Positions 54,940-63,944 of a stretch of 64,000 nt of DNA are shown piece after piece. Both the position numbers and the translations under genes were made by a program. Every line of letters begins with the position of its first letter. Position 1 is the stretch's first letter. The stretch spans positions 27,263 to 91,262 of the forward strand of contig URPJ01000007.1 of assembly GCA_900549745.1 (NCBI GenBank). The letters are read 5' to 3'. A model generated the notes under the pieces. That model was not told the DNA's origin and searched no databases. It saw only the letters and a list, made by a program, of their open reading frames with translations. This DNA is from an uncultured Collinsella sp. (lineage in GTDB: Bacteria > Actinomycetota > Coriobacteriia > Coriobacteriales > Coriobacteriaceae).

Positions 54940-57189
54940 CTAGAAGTTGGCGTCGTTGAGCTGTTCGCTCTCGAGGCCGTCGAGCTGTTGCTGTTCGGGC
55001 GTATCGGCGACGCTCTCGAGCAGCTCGGTGGGATCGACGTTCATGTCCCTACCGGCCTCGTTGCCATTGACCAAGTCGTCCGAGAAGATGTCGACTTCCA
55101 TTTCCTCGGCCTCTTCGATCTGAACCTCGAGTGGCACCTGGGTGCGTACGAGCTTGACTGCTGGACGCATGCGGGCAAAGAGAGGCACGTACTCGATGAT
55201 GATGGCCGAGTTCTCAAGACCGTACCAGCGTGCCGGGCTTCCGCAGGCGCGGCGGACGGCGTACTTGATGGCCATGACGCGGTGATCGTTGCGGTTGATG
55301 TCCGTTTCGGGGGCAAGCATCTTGCGCAGCATGCAAAAACGGAAGTCGCCCACGTTGCCGCGCGTCTCGTAGATGGAGTAGGCGTGATGCTGTGGCGGCA
55401 GCTCGCCCGATGCCATCAAGTCGCCAACGATCTGGCGCAGGTAGGCATTGATGCGCTGGTTGACCTTAAAGCCCAGGTCCAAGCGCACGCGGAACAAAAA
55501 GTCCGTGCCAAAGGTCTCGACGGAATACTCGTGCGTATAGGGCTCATCGGTGACATGCACGTTGATGAACCAGTATGCCTTGGCACGCTTGGGATGCTTA
55601 TCCAAGATGGAGTAGAGCACGTCGCGGTCGAGCGTGAGCGGGTCGGGACTGTTGGTAAGGAACACCAGATTGTCGGCGAGCACGGGGTAGGTCTCGTCGT
55701 TGCGCAGGCGGCCGAGCTGGTCAATGTACTTGGAGACGGGCAGCAGGATCGTCTGCGTGCGCTCGATGGCGGTGCCGCGGCGCCACACGTACATAAGGCC
55801 AAACAGCAGCGCGGCCAGGAAGATCATGACGTAGCCGCCGTCAAAGAACATGGTGAGGCACGAAGCGAAGAAGCACAGCTCAATGGCACCAAAGAGCAGG
55901 GCGAAGACGCAGGCGCCCAGCTTGTGCTTGAGGATGCCGGCGATGTAGCTCGTCAAAAGCGTCGTGGTCATGAGCATGGTCACGGTAATGGCGAGGCCGT
56001 AGGCGCTCTCCATGCGCTCGGAGTTTTGGAACAGCAGCACGATGAAGATACAGCCGACCCACATGATGTTGTTGACGAGCGGAATATAGAGTTGGCCCTT
56101 GGTGTCGCTGGGGTAGTGGATGCGCAGATGCGGCATGAGATTGAGACGGGTTGCCTCCGAAACCAACGAGAACGAGCCGGTGATGAGCGCCTGCGAGGCG
56201 ATGATGGCCGCCACGGCCGAAAGCACGATGGCAAAGGGGCGCAGGGGCTCGGGAAGCATCATATAGAACGGGTTGACGATATCCATCGCGAGCATCTGGG
56301 GATTGGAACTGTTGGCGAGCAGCCAAGCGCCCTGACCCAGATAGTTAAGGATGAGGGCTGCCTTTACGAACGGCCAGGATGCGTAAATGTTAGCCTTGCC
56401 CACGTGACCCATGTCCGAATAGAGCGCCTCGGCGCCGGTCGTCGACAGGAAGACGAAGCCGAGCACCATGATGCCCGAGTGGTTGATGGGCGAGAACAGG
56501 AACATGATGCCGCGGATGGGGTTGAGTGCGCGTAGGATGGACGGGTTGCCGAGCATGTTGAACAGGCCGGCGCCAGCCAAGAACAGGAACCACAGCGTCA
56601 TGAGCGGGCCGAACAGCTTGCCGATCGACGAGGTGCCGGCGCGCTGCATGGCAAACAGACCGCAGATAATGATGATGGTGATGATGATGACGTTGGTCTG
56701 GCCGTCACCCAAAAGCGCATGGCCCCACTCGATAGTGCGCAAGCCCTCGATGGCCGTGGTAACCGTGACGGCGGGGGTGAGGATGCCGTCGGCGAGCAGC
56801 GCCGCGCCGCCGATCATGGCGGGAAGGATCAGCCACGGCGCCACTTTGCGCACCAAGCTAAACAGGGCGAAGATGCCGCCCTCGTTGTGGTTATCGGCCT
56901 TCATGGCGATAACCACGTACTTGACCGTGGTCACGAGCGTCATGGTCCAGATGACGAGCGAGAGTGCGCCCAAAATCATGTCCTCGCTGACGGTGCCGAT
57001 GCCGCCGTTGTTGGCGACGATTGATTTCATGGTATACATGGGGCTCGTGCCGATGTCGCCGTATACGACGCCGAGCGTTACGAGCAGCATGCCAGCGGAG
57101 AGGGGAATGGCTCCATGCCCGCCTTGACCACGCTGGTCTTGGGGGCTTGCCTCCAGTTTGTTGTGTGCCACGTGGACTCCCTTGGACAT
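54940..57189 (-). CDS. kup: KUP-family potassium uptake transporter
   Basis: This 749-residue transporter begins its membrane part with LGVVYGDIGTSPMYT (about 39-53), the KUP signature, and has twelve TM helices followed by a cytosolic domain of about 240 residues ending in an acidic tail. It should take up K+ with H+. The start ATG follows GAGG; the leader is short and no c-di-AMP riboswitch was seen. It is convergent with the bile salt hydrolase gene. Confidence 0.95.
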   Translation of the reverse strand: MSKGVHVAHNKLEASPQDQRGQGGHGAIPLSAGMLLVTLGVVYGDIGTSPMYTMKSIVANNGGIGTVSEDMILGALSLVIWTMTLVTTVKYVVIAMKADNHNEGGIFALFSLVRKVAPWLILPAMIGGAALLADGILTPAVTVTTAIEGLRTIEWGHALLGDGQTNVIIITIIIICGLFAMQRAGTSSIGKLFGPLMTLWFLFLAGAGLFNMLGNPSILRALNPIRGIMFLFSPINHSGIMVLGFVFLSTTGAEALYSDMGHVGKANIYASWPFVKAALILNYLGQGAWLLANSSNPQMLAMDIVNPFYMMLPEPLRPFAIVLSAVAAIIASQALITGSFSLVSEATRLNLMPHLRIHYPSDTKGQLYIPLVNNIMWVGCIFIVLLFQNSERMESAYGLAITVTMLMTTTLLTSYIAGILKHKLGACVFALLFGAIELCFFASCLTMFFDGGYVMIFLAALLFGLMYVWRRGTAIERTQTILLPVSKYIDQLGRLRNDETYPVLADNLVFLTNSPDPLTLDRDVLYSILDKHPKRAKAYWFINVHVTDEPYTHEYSVETFGTDFLFRVRLDLGFKVNQRINAYLRQIVGDLMASGELPPQHHAYSIYETRGNVGDFRFCMLRKMLAPETDINRNDHRVMAIKYAVRRACGSPARWYGLENSAIIIEYVPLFARMRPAVKLVRTQVPLEVQIEEAEEMEVDIFSDDLVNGNEAGRDMNVDPTELLESVADTPEQQQLDGLESEQLNDANF

Positions 57190-57270
57190 CTGGCCTCTGC
57201 AAGGAGCAGTAGACCTTTATGCCATCTTTATACATATAAGAGCAGTTTGGCACATCGGGGTATTTTAGAC

Positions 57271-57294
57271 AATAATCCCCAGCTGAGGATTATT
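57271..57294 (-). terminator. Small hairpin after the broken EamA gene
   Basis: AATAATCC (57271-57278) pairs with GGATTATT (57287-57294), between kup and the broken EamA gene, both on the minus strand. It could end the latter or be an operator for kup. Confidence 0.4.
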
Positions 57295-57328
57295 TATGTA
57301 CGCAGGTAGCATTTCAAAGCAGGGGCTT

Positions 57329-58139
57329 TTAAGCACGTGCTGTCTGGGCTATGCCAGCCTTGGCGCCTGCGCGTTTGCCGGCGAATTCGCAAAAAATCGC
57401 GCCGCCGATGATAAGTGCGGCGCCCATCAGGCGGACCGGTGTTATGACTTCGCCCAAAAGGACGGCCGAGAACACGACGGCCGAAAGCGGCTCGAGGTAG
57501 CCGACGACCGCAACGGCCTGGACGGGCAGCTTGGCGACAGCGCTAAAGTAGAGCAAGCAACCGATGCCGGTGTTGACGACGCCGAGCATGACGACGGCGC
57601 GCCAATCAATACTGGCGGCGACGCCGGCGGACAGGAATGAGGGAGCGCCCTGCGTGATGAGCGTGAGGACCAGCGCGGTCACAAAGGCGGCGCTCACCTG
57701 GAGCGCGGAGTTCTCGAGGCCCTCGATGTGCGGCGCGCCCTTGCTGGCGATGACCATCAATGCGTAGCAGAAGGCCGAGGCGATGCCGCAAGCGATACCC
57801 GCAATGGGCATATTGCCGCCTAGACCTTGTGCCGCAATGAGAAAAGCACCGCAGCGAGGATACGCCGACGCCAATCGTCTGGTAGGCGCGGAACAGAAAA
57901 ATCCAGCTGGCGCCCAGCGCGGCTCCCGAGAGGAGGAGGGCTGCGGCTTCGCGGGGGCGGGATGGCGCCTGCAGCTTATGGCGTTGGGTGACGGCGAGGA
58001 TGGTGACAAGCGAGAGTGCGCCCAAAAACGTGCGCAGTAGCACGATATCGGAGCTCGGCAGCGCAATGGCAGCGGCGATGATGCCGTTGGAGCCAAACAA
58101 TAGCAATGCTGCTAAGTACGTAAACAGTCCGTTGTTCAT
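57329..58139 (-). pseudogene. EamA/DMT transporter broken by a small deletion
   Basis: The first third (MNNGLFTYLAALLLFGSNGIIAA to YQTIGVGVSSL) reads from ATG 58139. From about 57855 the remaining two thirds (CGAFLIAAQGLGGNMPIAGIACGIA to the end at 57329) lie in a different frame. The join lacks three or so residues expected in the helix, so a loss of about 7 or 10 bp explains the shift. It faces a LysR gene as the intact EamA gene at 21675 does. The exporter is probably not made in this strain. Confidence 0.82.
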
Positions 58140-58198
58140 GCGCTGAAATCCCCTCTATATCCGAGCATGTTCACTATGGATGAACAGGCTATAGAAGA

Positions 58199-58216
58199 AA
58201 AGCGAATATAATTCAT
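58199..58216. promoter_or_regulatory. Second AAAGCGAAT box
   Basis: AAAGCGAAT (58199-58207) with TA and TTCA following, 60 bp before the broken EamA start. It matches the box at 22641 in sequence and spacing. Confidence 0.5.
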
Positions 58217-58257
58217 AGATAACATGACAAAAGCTCATGCATATGTGGAGGGGTGCC

Positions 58258-59115
58258 GTGGAAACGAATGTTCAAAAGATGCAGGTCCTACTCGAGACCG
58301 TGCGCGCCGGCAGTTTTACGCGCGCCGCCGAGCGGCTGAGCTATTCGCAGTCGGGCGTGAGCCGTATGGTGGCCGATCTTGAGGCCGACTGGGGCTTTAA
58401 AGTGCTTGATAGAAGCCGCGAGGGCGTAGTGCTTTCTGCCGACGGGCGGCAAGTTATGCCGGCTGTTGAGGCGTTATGCGAGGAATTCACTCGCTTGCAG
58501 CGACGGGTGGATGAGATGCGTGGGCTCATGCGCGGCAAAATCTGCATCGGTACATTTTCGAGCGTGGCGACCCACGTGCTGCCGCCGGTGATTGCGCGCT
58601 TTCGCGCCGATCACCCGGACATCGATTACGAGCTGCTGATGGGTGATTACTCCGAGATTGAGCAATGGGTGGCGGAAGGTCGCTGCGACCTGGGCTTTAT
58701 TCCGCGCGAACCACGCGGCGCCGGCATGGCGTCGCGGCCGTTGGTGCGAGACGAGTTAATGGCGGTAGTGCCAACAGGCTCTTTGCTTGCCGCGGCGGAG
58801 GTCGTCTCTCTTGCCGATTTGGCCAACGAGCAGTTTATTCTGCTGGAACGCGGCACAGATGATGAGATTACGCCGCTGTTTCGCCGCGCGGGCCTGGCGG
58901 TACGCTCTAAGCTGTCGACCTGGGATGATTATGCGATTATGGCCATGGTCGAGGACGGTCTGGGCGCGAGCATTCTTCCGGCGCTCATCTTGCGCCGCTG
59001 CCAGTTCGATGTTGCCGTGCGCCCGCTCGAGGGACATCCTCATCGGCAGATCAACGCCATATACCGCACCGCTGACGTTTCGCTTGCGGCGGCTCGTTTC
59101 CTTGAATATCTCTAA
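58258..59115 (+). CDS. LysR-family regulator, paralogue of 22736-23602
   Basis: The 285-residue protein has the LysR HTH (GSFTRAAERLSYSQSGVSRMVADLE) and an effector domain with GDYSEIEQWVAEGRCDLGF and DDYAIMAMVEDGLGASIL, blocks shared with the LysR protein at 22736. GTG 58258 is preferred because GGAGGGG lies just before it; an ATG at 58237 lacks this. It faces a broken EamA gene, so its main target may be lost while the regulator stays intact. Confidence 0.9.
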   Translation: METNVQKMQVLLETVRAGSFTRAAERLSYSQSGVSRMVADLEADWGFKVLDRSREGVVLSADGRQVMPAVEALCEEFTRLQRRVDEMRGLMRGKICIGTFSSVATHVLPPVIARFRADHPDIDYELLMGDYSEIEQWVAEGRCDLGFIPREPRGAGMASRPLVRDELMAVVPTGSLLAAAEVVSLADLANEQFILLERGTDDEITPLFRRAGLAVRSKLSTWDDYAIMAMVEDGLGASILPALILRRCQFDVAVRPLEGHPHRQINAIYRTADVSLAAARFLEYL

Positions 59116-59174
59116 AAGCGCGTACCTGTTGTCTACTTTGGGACAATTCTCGGGGTTCGGTACATTTTCTTATG

Positions 59175-59256
59175 AAATTGAACTTTCGGATAATGCGCCG
59201 CGCTATACTGCTGCCTAAATTGAACTCAGGTTCAATTTGTGTTCTATAAATTGAAC
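59175..59256. promoter_or_regulatory. Four AAATTGAAC half-sites before the XRE-aminotransferase gene
   Basis: AAATTGAAC occurs at 59175-59183, 59217-59225 and 59248-59256, and its inverse GTTCAATTT at 59230-59238. The second and third form a perfect 9-bp palindrome with a TCAG spacer. TATACT at 59204-59209 is the likely -10, so the sites flank the transcript start. Autoregulation by the encoded XRE domain is the simplest reading. Confidence 0.65.
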
Positions 59257-59277
59257 TTTGCCAGCAAGGAGGTTCTA

Positions 59278-60798
59278 ATGGCCCAAGAGACGTTTAGCGA
59301 TCGCCTGCGACAGACCATGTCCGATCGCGACGTTCGCCAGTCGGATGTAATCCGCGCATCGGAGATGCTCGGCAAAAAACTCGGCAAGAGTCAGATGAGC
59401 CAATATGTGAGCGGCAAGACGATCCCGCGGCGCGATGTGGCAGAGCTGCTCGCCCGTATTTTGGAGGTCGATGTTTCCTGGCTGCTCGCCAGTGACGCCG
59501 ATCAAGTCGAGACGTCCTCGTCCCATAACGTTGCCAAATCCGAACCTAGTCTCTCAGCTCAAATTCCAAGGAGCACCACCATGCGTACTTTTTCTAAATC
59601 CACCAAGCTCGATAACGTCCTGTATGACGTGCGCGGTCCCGTCGTCGACGAGGCTGCCCGTATGGAGGACGAGGGCGAGCGCATCCTCAAGCTCAATATC
59701 GGCAACCCGGCGCCCTTCGGTTTTCGCACGCCCGACGAGGTTATCAAGGACATGCGCCAGCAGCTGCCCGACTGCGAAGGCTATTCCAATTCGCGCGGCC
59801 TGTTCTCTGCGCGCAAGGCGATCATGCAGTATTCGCAGATCAAGGGCCTGCCCAATGTTCAGATGGAGCATATCTACACGGGCAACGGCGTGTCCGAACT
59901 CATTCAGCTTTCGATGAACGCTCTGCTCGACAATGGCGACGAGATTTTGATCCCCAGCCCCGACTATCCGCTCTGGACGGCGTGCGCAACCCTCGCCGGC
60001 GGTCATCCCGTGCACTATCTATGCGATGAGCAGGCGGATTGGTATCCCGACCTGGAGGATATGGAGTCCAAGATCACGAGCGCGACCAAGGCCCTCGTCA
60101 TCATCAACCCCAACAACCCCACGGGCTCGGTCTACCCGCGCGAGGTGCTCGAGGGCATCGTCGAGGTTGCGCGCAGGCATCAGCTGATGATCTTTGCCGA
60201 TGAGATCTACGACCGTCTGTGCATGGACGGCTACGAGCACGTCTCGATTGCCTCGCTCGCTCCCGATCTGCCCTGCGTTACCTTTAGCGGCCTTTCCAAG
60301 TCGCACATGATCGCGGGCTATCGTATTGGCTGGATGGTGCTTTCGGGCAACCAGCGCTGCATGAGCGACTTCATTATGGGTATCAACATGCTCTCTAACA
60401 TGCGCCTGTGCTCCAACGTGCCGGCCCAGTCGATCGTCCAGACGGCGCTCGGTGGCCATCAGTCGGTCAACGACTACATCCGTCCCGGCGGTCGTGTCTA
60501 CGAGCAGCGCAACTTTGTGTATGAGGCACTCAACAAGATCGATGGCATCTCGGTGGTCAAGCCGCGCGCGGCGTTCTATATCTTCCCCAAGATGGATGTT
60601 AAGAAGTTCAACATCACCGATGACGAGCAGTTTGCCCTCGACCTGCTGCACGAGAAGAAGATTCTGATCACGCGCGGCGGCGGCTTTAACTGGGCCGAGC
60701 CCGATCACTTCCGCATCGTGTACCTGCCGCGCATGGAAGTGCTCAAAGAGTCGCTCGAAGACCTCGCCGATTTCTTTGATCACTACCGCCAGGCGTAG
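59278..60798 (+). CDS. XRE helix-turn-helix fused to a class I aminotransferase (AlaA-like)
   Basis: This 506-residue protein has an XRE HTH (about 5-72: QSDVIRASEMLGKKLGKSQMSQYVSG), a linker (75-100) and a complete fold-type I PLP aminotransferase (102-506). The enzyme part has NPNNPTG, ADEIYD, the PLP lysine Lys341 in SGLSKSH and GYRIGW, and resembles alanine/aspartate aminotransferases. AAGGAGG precedes ATG 59278. A second strong site, AAGGAG (59568-59573), lies seven bases before an in-frame ATG (59581) exactly at the domain boundary, so a free 405-residue enzyme may also be made. Confidence 0.92.
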   Translation: MAQETFSDRLRQTMSDRDVRQSDVIRASEMLGKKLGKSQMSQYVSGKTIPRRDVAELLARILEVDVSWLLASDADQVETSSSHNVAKSEPSLSAQIPRSTTMRTFSKSTKLDNVLYDVRGPVVDEAARMEDEGERILKLNIGNPAPFGFRTPDEVIKDMRQQLPDCEGYSNSRGLFSARKAIMQYSQIKGLPNVQMEHIYTGNGVSELIQLSMNALLDNGDEILIPSPDYPLWTACATLAGGHPVHYLCDEQADWYPDLEDMESKITSATKALVIINPNNPTGSVYPREVLEGIVEVARRHQLMIFADEIYDRLCMDGYEHVSIASLAPDLPCVTFSGLSKSHMIAGYRIGWMVLSGNQRCMSDFIMGINMLSNMRLCSNVPAQSIVQTALGGHQSVNDYIRPGGRVYEQRNFVYEALNKIDGISVVKPRAAFYIFPKMDVKKFNITDDEQFALDLLHEKKILITRGGGFNWAEPDHFRIVYLPRMEVLKESLEDLADFFDHYRQA

Positions 60799-60823
60799 GG
60801 GATAGAAGTTCCGCACTATGAAG

Positions 60824-60860
60824 AGCTCCCTGCAGTTGCTTGGCTGCAGGGAGCTTTCTT
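60824..60860. terminator. Terminator between the aminotransferase and def genes
   Basis: AGCTCCCTGCAG (60824-60835) pairs perfectly with CTGCAGGGAGCT (60844-60855), followed by TTCTT. Confidence 0.8.
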
Positions 60861-60872
60861 GAATTGGCGCAA

Positions 60873-61283
60873 CTATATAACTATTCCTTGGCAGTGGTCG
60901 ATTTCGTGCTGGATGATCTCGGCGGTGTAGCCCGAGAAGTTTTTGATGCGGTGAACGAAGTTCTCGTCCAAATACTCAACCTTAATGCGGCGATAGCGGG
61001 TGCAGGGGCGCTCGCCGATCAGCGAGAGGCATCCTTCGCTCGTCTGATAGGCATTGACCTGTTCAAGAATTTGAGGGTTGTACATCAGGAGCGCCCTGTT
61101 GCCGTCCTTTACGCAGATGATGCGTTTGCGCACACCGATCATGTTGGCGGCGAGCCCCACGCACTCGTGCTCATGCTCGTGGAGTGTATCCAGGAGGTCC
61201 TGCCCGGTCGCGGCATCGTCGGGTCCCGCGTCTTCGGAAGGCAGGCGCAAAAAGAACTCGGATTTCATGATGGGCTTAATCAT
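60873..61283 (-). CDS. def: Peptide deformylase
   Basis: This 136-residue metalloenzyme removes the formyl group from new proteins. It has VGLAANM for motif 1 (Gln replaced by Met, as in a known clostridial-type small deformylase group as I recall it), EGCLS (83-87) and QHEIDH (125-130) with the catalytic Glu. Cys and two His metal ligands are present. ATG 61283 follows GAGGAG. With the altered homologue at 53230, this is probably the working copy. Its start is near the divergent MFS gene. Confidence 0.9.
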   Translation of the reverse strand: MIKPIMKSEFFLRLPSEDAGPDDAATGQDLLDTLHEHEHECVGLAANMIGVRKRIICVKDGNRALLMYNPQILEQVNAYQTSEGCLSLIGERPCTRYRRIKVEYLDENFVHRIKNFSGYTAEIIQHEIDHCQGIVI

Positions 61284-61488
61284 GGCGGGCTCCTCATGTC
61301 TCATGCTTTCGTGGACTTTTAATAATAGCGCGGAAGGAAAGCTGTGCGTCCGCGTTACAATCTTTCGACGTTGGACCATGTTGTCAGACTCGTCGTGTAC
61401 GGCGTCTGGCGTAAGTCTAGGGCTCATTTTTCGCCCTGGACTGTTCCTCTGGGGCGATGCAACTGTCGTTCCAAGAGGAAGGAAATGC

Positions 61489-62904
61489 ATGGGGAGCAAA
61501 TCTCAGCAACAAGTTCAAGTAACGCCATCGGCCACTGCGGCGCTTCTCGTCGTTATGTATATTGCGGCCTTTGTTGCCGCGTTTAACGAGAACATCATTA
61601 ACGTGGCGTTGCACGACATTATGGCGGCCTTTTCGGTGAGTGCCACCACGGCGCAGTGGCTCGTCTCGGGCTACATGATTGTGACGTCGATCTTTACGGC
61701 CATCATGGCCTTCCTGTCCGGCCGTTTCTCGACGCGCAAGCTGTTGTTTTTCGCATGCGGATGTATGGTCGCCGGCGAAGTCCTGTGTCTGATCGCTCCG
61801 TCGTTTAGCGTTTTGCTACCAAGTCGTATTTTGCAGGCTGCGGGATCGGGCATCTTGTTCCCGCTCATGATGAACGTGGTGCTGTCTTGCGCCCCGCGCG
61901 AGAAGCTCGGTCTGTATCTGAGCCTGGGCGGTGCCTGCATTACGCTAGGGCCGGCGTTTGGACCCGTAATCAGCGGTCTTATGTGCACGTTGTTCGGCTG
62001 GAGGGCGGTGTTCGTAGTGCCGCTGGTGGGCGGCATTGTGGTCGCTGCGGCGGGCGTTAAGCTTGTTCAGAATGTCGGAGAGCGCTCGAGCACCACGCTT
62101 GATATTCTGTCGGTTGTTTTGCTCGCCGCCGGCATTACGGCATTCGTGTATTCCGTAGGCGAGTTCTCGACCAATCCGATTGCCGGCATCGTGGCGCTTT
62201 TCGCCGCCATTGTGCTGCTCGGCCTGTTTGCGGCCCGTCAGCTCAAGCTCGAGCATCCGGTGCTTAACGTGCGTCCCATGGCGAGCGTTCGTTTTTGGCC
62301 CGCGTGCCTGCTTGTGGTGGTGTCGATGATGACGACGTTCTCGATGAGCGTTTTGTTGCCGCTCTATTTTGAGGGCGCATACGGCATGACCGCACTTATT
62401 GCGGGCTTGCTCATTTTGCCGGCGATTGCCTGCAACGCCGTGACCTCGATTGTGGGCGGACGCGTGATGGACGCCCGTGGCGCATGGCCGCTGCTGCCGG
62501 TCGGCTTTGCCCTGATTGCCGTGGGGCAGACTGCCATCTCGATGACGGCGGCAAGTATGAACATCGGCGTCGTCGTGGCGCTGACCGTTGTGGTGTATGC
62601 CGGAGTCGGTTTGGTGCTGAGCCCCTCGCAAACGGCCGGCTTGGAGACGCTGCCTGCCGCTGAGCATCCCCACGGAACGGCATTGCTTAACACGTGGAAC
62701 ATGATTGCCGCATCGTTTGGCCCATCGCTGTTTATCGGCCTGCTCTCGAGTTCTGCGGCGACTGCCGGCGCGGCTGGCGCTGCGACCGACGTTGCCCAGG
62801 CGATTGGATTTGCAACTGCCGTGCGTGTGGCGGCTGTGATTGCCGTGGTCGGGTTCGCGACGTCGCTGGTGTACGCTCGTCGCGAGTCGCACATGTCGCA
62901 TTAA
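61489..62904 (+). CDS. MFS drug efflux transporter (DHA2, EmrB/QacA-like)
   Basis: This 471-residue protein has 14 predicted TM helices. Family motifs include NVALHDIMAAFSVSATTAQWLVSGYM (after TM1), RFSTRKLLFF for motif A, and ACITLGPAFGPVISG for motif C of antiporters. Known relatives export drugs or bile-type amphiphiles by proton antiport. ATG 61489 follows AGGAAGG. A TACAAT at about 61357 may be its -10. No linked regulator was seen. Confidence 0.9.
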   Translation: MGSKSQQQVQVTPSATAALLVVMYIAAFVAAFNENIINVALHDIMAAFSVSATTAQWLVSGYMIVTSIFTAIMAFLSGRFSTRKLLFFACGCMVAGEVLCLIAPSFSVLLPSRILQAAGSGILFPLMMNVVLSCAPREKLGLYLSLGGACITLGPAFGPVISGLMCTLFGWRAVFVVPLVGGIVVAAAGVKLVQNVGERSSTTLDILSVVLLAAGITAFVYSVGEFSTNPIAGIVALFAAIVLLGLFAARQLKLEHPVLNVRPMASVRFWPACLLVVVSMMTTFSMSVLLPLYFEGAYGMTALIAGLLILPAIACNAVTSIVGGRVMDARGAWPLLPVGFALIAVGQTAISMTAASMNIGVVVALTVVVYAGVGLVLSPSQTAGLETLPAAEHPHGTALLNTWNMIAASFGPSLFIGLLSSSAATAGAAGAATDVAQAIGFATAVRVAAVIAVVGFATSLVYARRESHMSH

Positions 62905-62988
62905 TGTGTGCACATAGATTCTGCAGCTAGATTGGATGGCAACACCATAAACTAATGGACGTTTTGCCGAGAGGCATGAATGTTTAAA

Positions 62989-63042
62989 GCGCAAAGAGTG
63001 CGCGACGGGCCCCGCGAATGGGGCGATGATGCCCGAGAGGGC
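62989..63042 (+). other. Structured leader of the RGG-box gene
   Basis: Three compact hairpins follow each other: GCGC-N7-GCGC (62989-63003), GCCCC-GCGAAT-GGGGC (63009-63024) and GCCC-GAGA-GGGC (63031-63042). The last ends just before the AAGGAG ribosome site. They could control translation. Confidence 0.5.
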
Positions 63043-63056
63043 CAAGAAGGAGTCTC

Positions 63057-63917
63057 ATGTCTGAGAACGAAGAGATCATGAACGAGACCGAGAACGAGAC
63101 CATGGCTGCCGAGGTTGAGGCAGTCGAGACCGTGGAGACCGAAGCTGCCGAGGTTGAGGCTGCTGCCGAGGTTTCCGCCGAGGAGGAGGCCGAGGTTGTC
63201 GAGGCCGCCGTTGATTACGATGACGAAGAGCTGATGGACAAGATGCAGAAGGCCGCCCGCCTGCTGCGTAGCCGTCGCTTTGCCATTTCCAAGGAGGAGG
63301 AGGCCAAGGCCGAGCGCATGGCGAACATCGAGCGCGCCATCAAGCTTCTTGACCTCAAGCCCAAGATGGAGCAGAAGGAAATGTCCGACCTGCTGGGCAT
63401 GCGCCTCCGTGAGCTCGATGGCCTGATGGCCGAGGCCGAGGCTGCCGATCTGGTCGGCCGCATCGACGACGCCGAGGGCGATATGCGCAAGATTGTTGTC
63501 TTCGCCGCCGAGGATGCCGCTGAGGGCCTGGTCGAGCTTGCCAACAAGAAGGAGAAGCTCCTGCCCGAGCTTTCTCATGAGGAGGCCACCGAGCTGATGG
63601 CCGCTCTCGATAAGGTTATCGCTCCGCTCGTCGCCATGGGCTTGGACGAGGACCGCGGTCCTCGCGGCGGCCGTGGCGGCTTTGGCGATCGCGGTGGCCG
63701 TGGCGGTCGCGGTGGCGATCGCGGCGGCCGTGGCGGCTTTGGTGACCGTGGCGGCGACCGTGGCGGTCGCGGCGGCTTTGGCGGCAACCGTGGTGGCTAT
63801 GGCGATCGCGGCGGCAACCGTGGTGGCTTCGGCGGTAACCGTGGTAACGACCGCGGCGGTCGTGGTGGCGACCGTGGCGGCCGCAACGGCGGCGGCTTCC
63901 GCGGTAACCGTTTTTAG
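63057..63917 (+). CDS. Acidic winged-helix protein with C-terminal RGG-box domain
   Basis: This 286-residue protein has an acidic Glu/Ala/Val-rich N-terminus (1-60), a helical, MarR-like winged-helix region (about 65-190, with MSDLLGMRLRELDGLMAEAE) and a C-terminal tail (199-286) with about sixteen RGG or RGG-like repeats (DRGGRGGFGD, GGNRGGYGD). RGG boxes bind RNA in eukaryotes and some bacteria; a bacterial fusion to a winged helix is unusual. AAGGAG precedes the ATG. A role in RNA binding or condensate formation is inference; I cannot name the family. Confidence 0.85.
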   Translation: MSENEEIMNETENETMAAEVEAVETVETEAAEVEAAAEVSAEEEAEVVEAAVDYDDEELMDKMQKAARLLRSRRFAISKEEEAKAERMANIERAIKLLDLKPKMEQKEMSDLLGMRLRELDGLMAEAEAADLVGRIDDAEGDMRKIVVFAAEDAAEGLVELANKKEKLLPELSHEEATELMAALDKVIAPLVAMGLDEDRGPRGGRGGFGDRGGRGGRGGDRGGRGGFGDRGGDRGGRGGFGGNRGGYGDRGGNRGGFGGNRGNDRGGRGGDRGGRNGGGFRGNRF

Positions 63918-63944
63918 TTACGGCGTTTTACCAAACGCCGTAAC
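63917..63944 (+). terminator. Hairpin after the RGG-box gene
   Basis: GTTACGGCGTTT (63917-63928) pairs perfectly with AAACGCCGTAAC (63933-63944), starting at the last base of the stop codon. No T-run follows. The last 56 bases of the window hold no gene that I can support. Confidence 0.6.

Noticed and set aside
54907..56535. 542-residue reading frame opposite kup
   Set aside because: Antisense of a clear KUP transporter, with no start signals.
57190..57260. c-di-AMP riboswitch before kup
   Set aside because: The available leader is far too short and lacks the conserved blocks.
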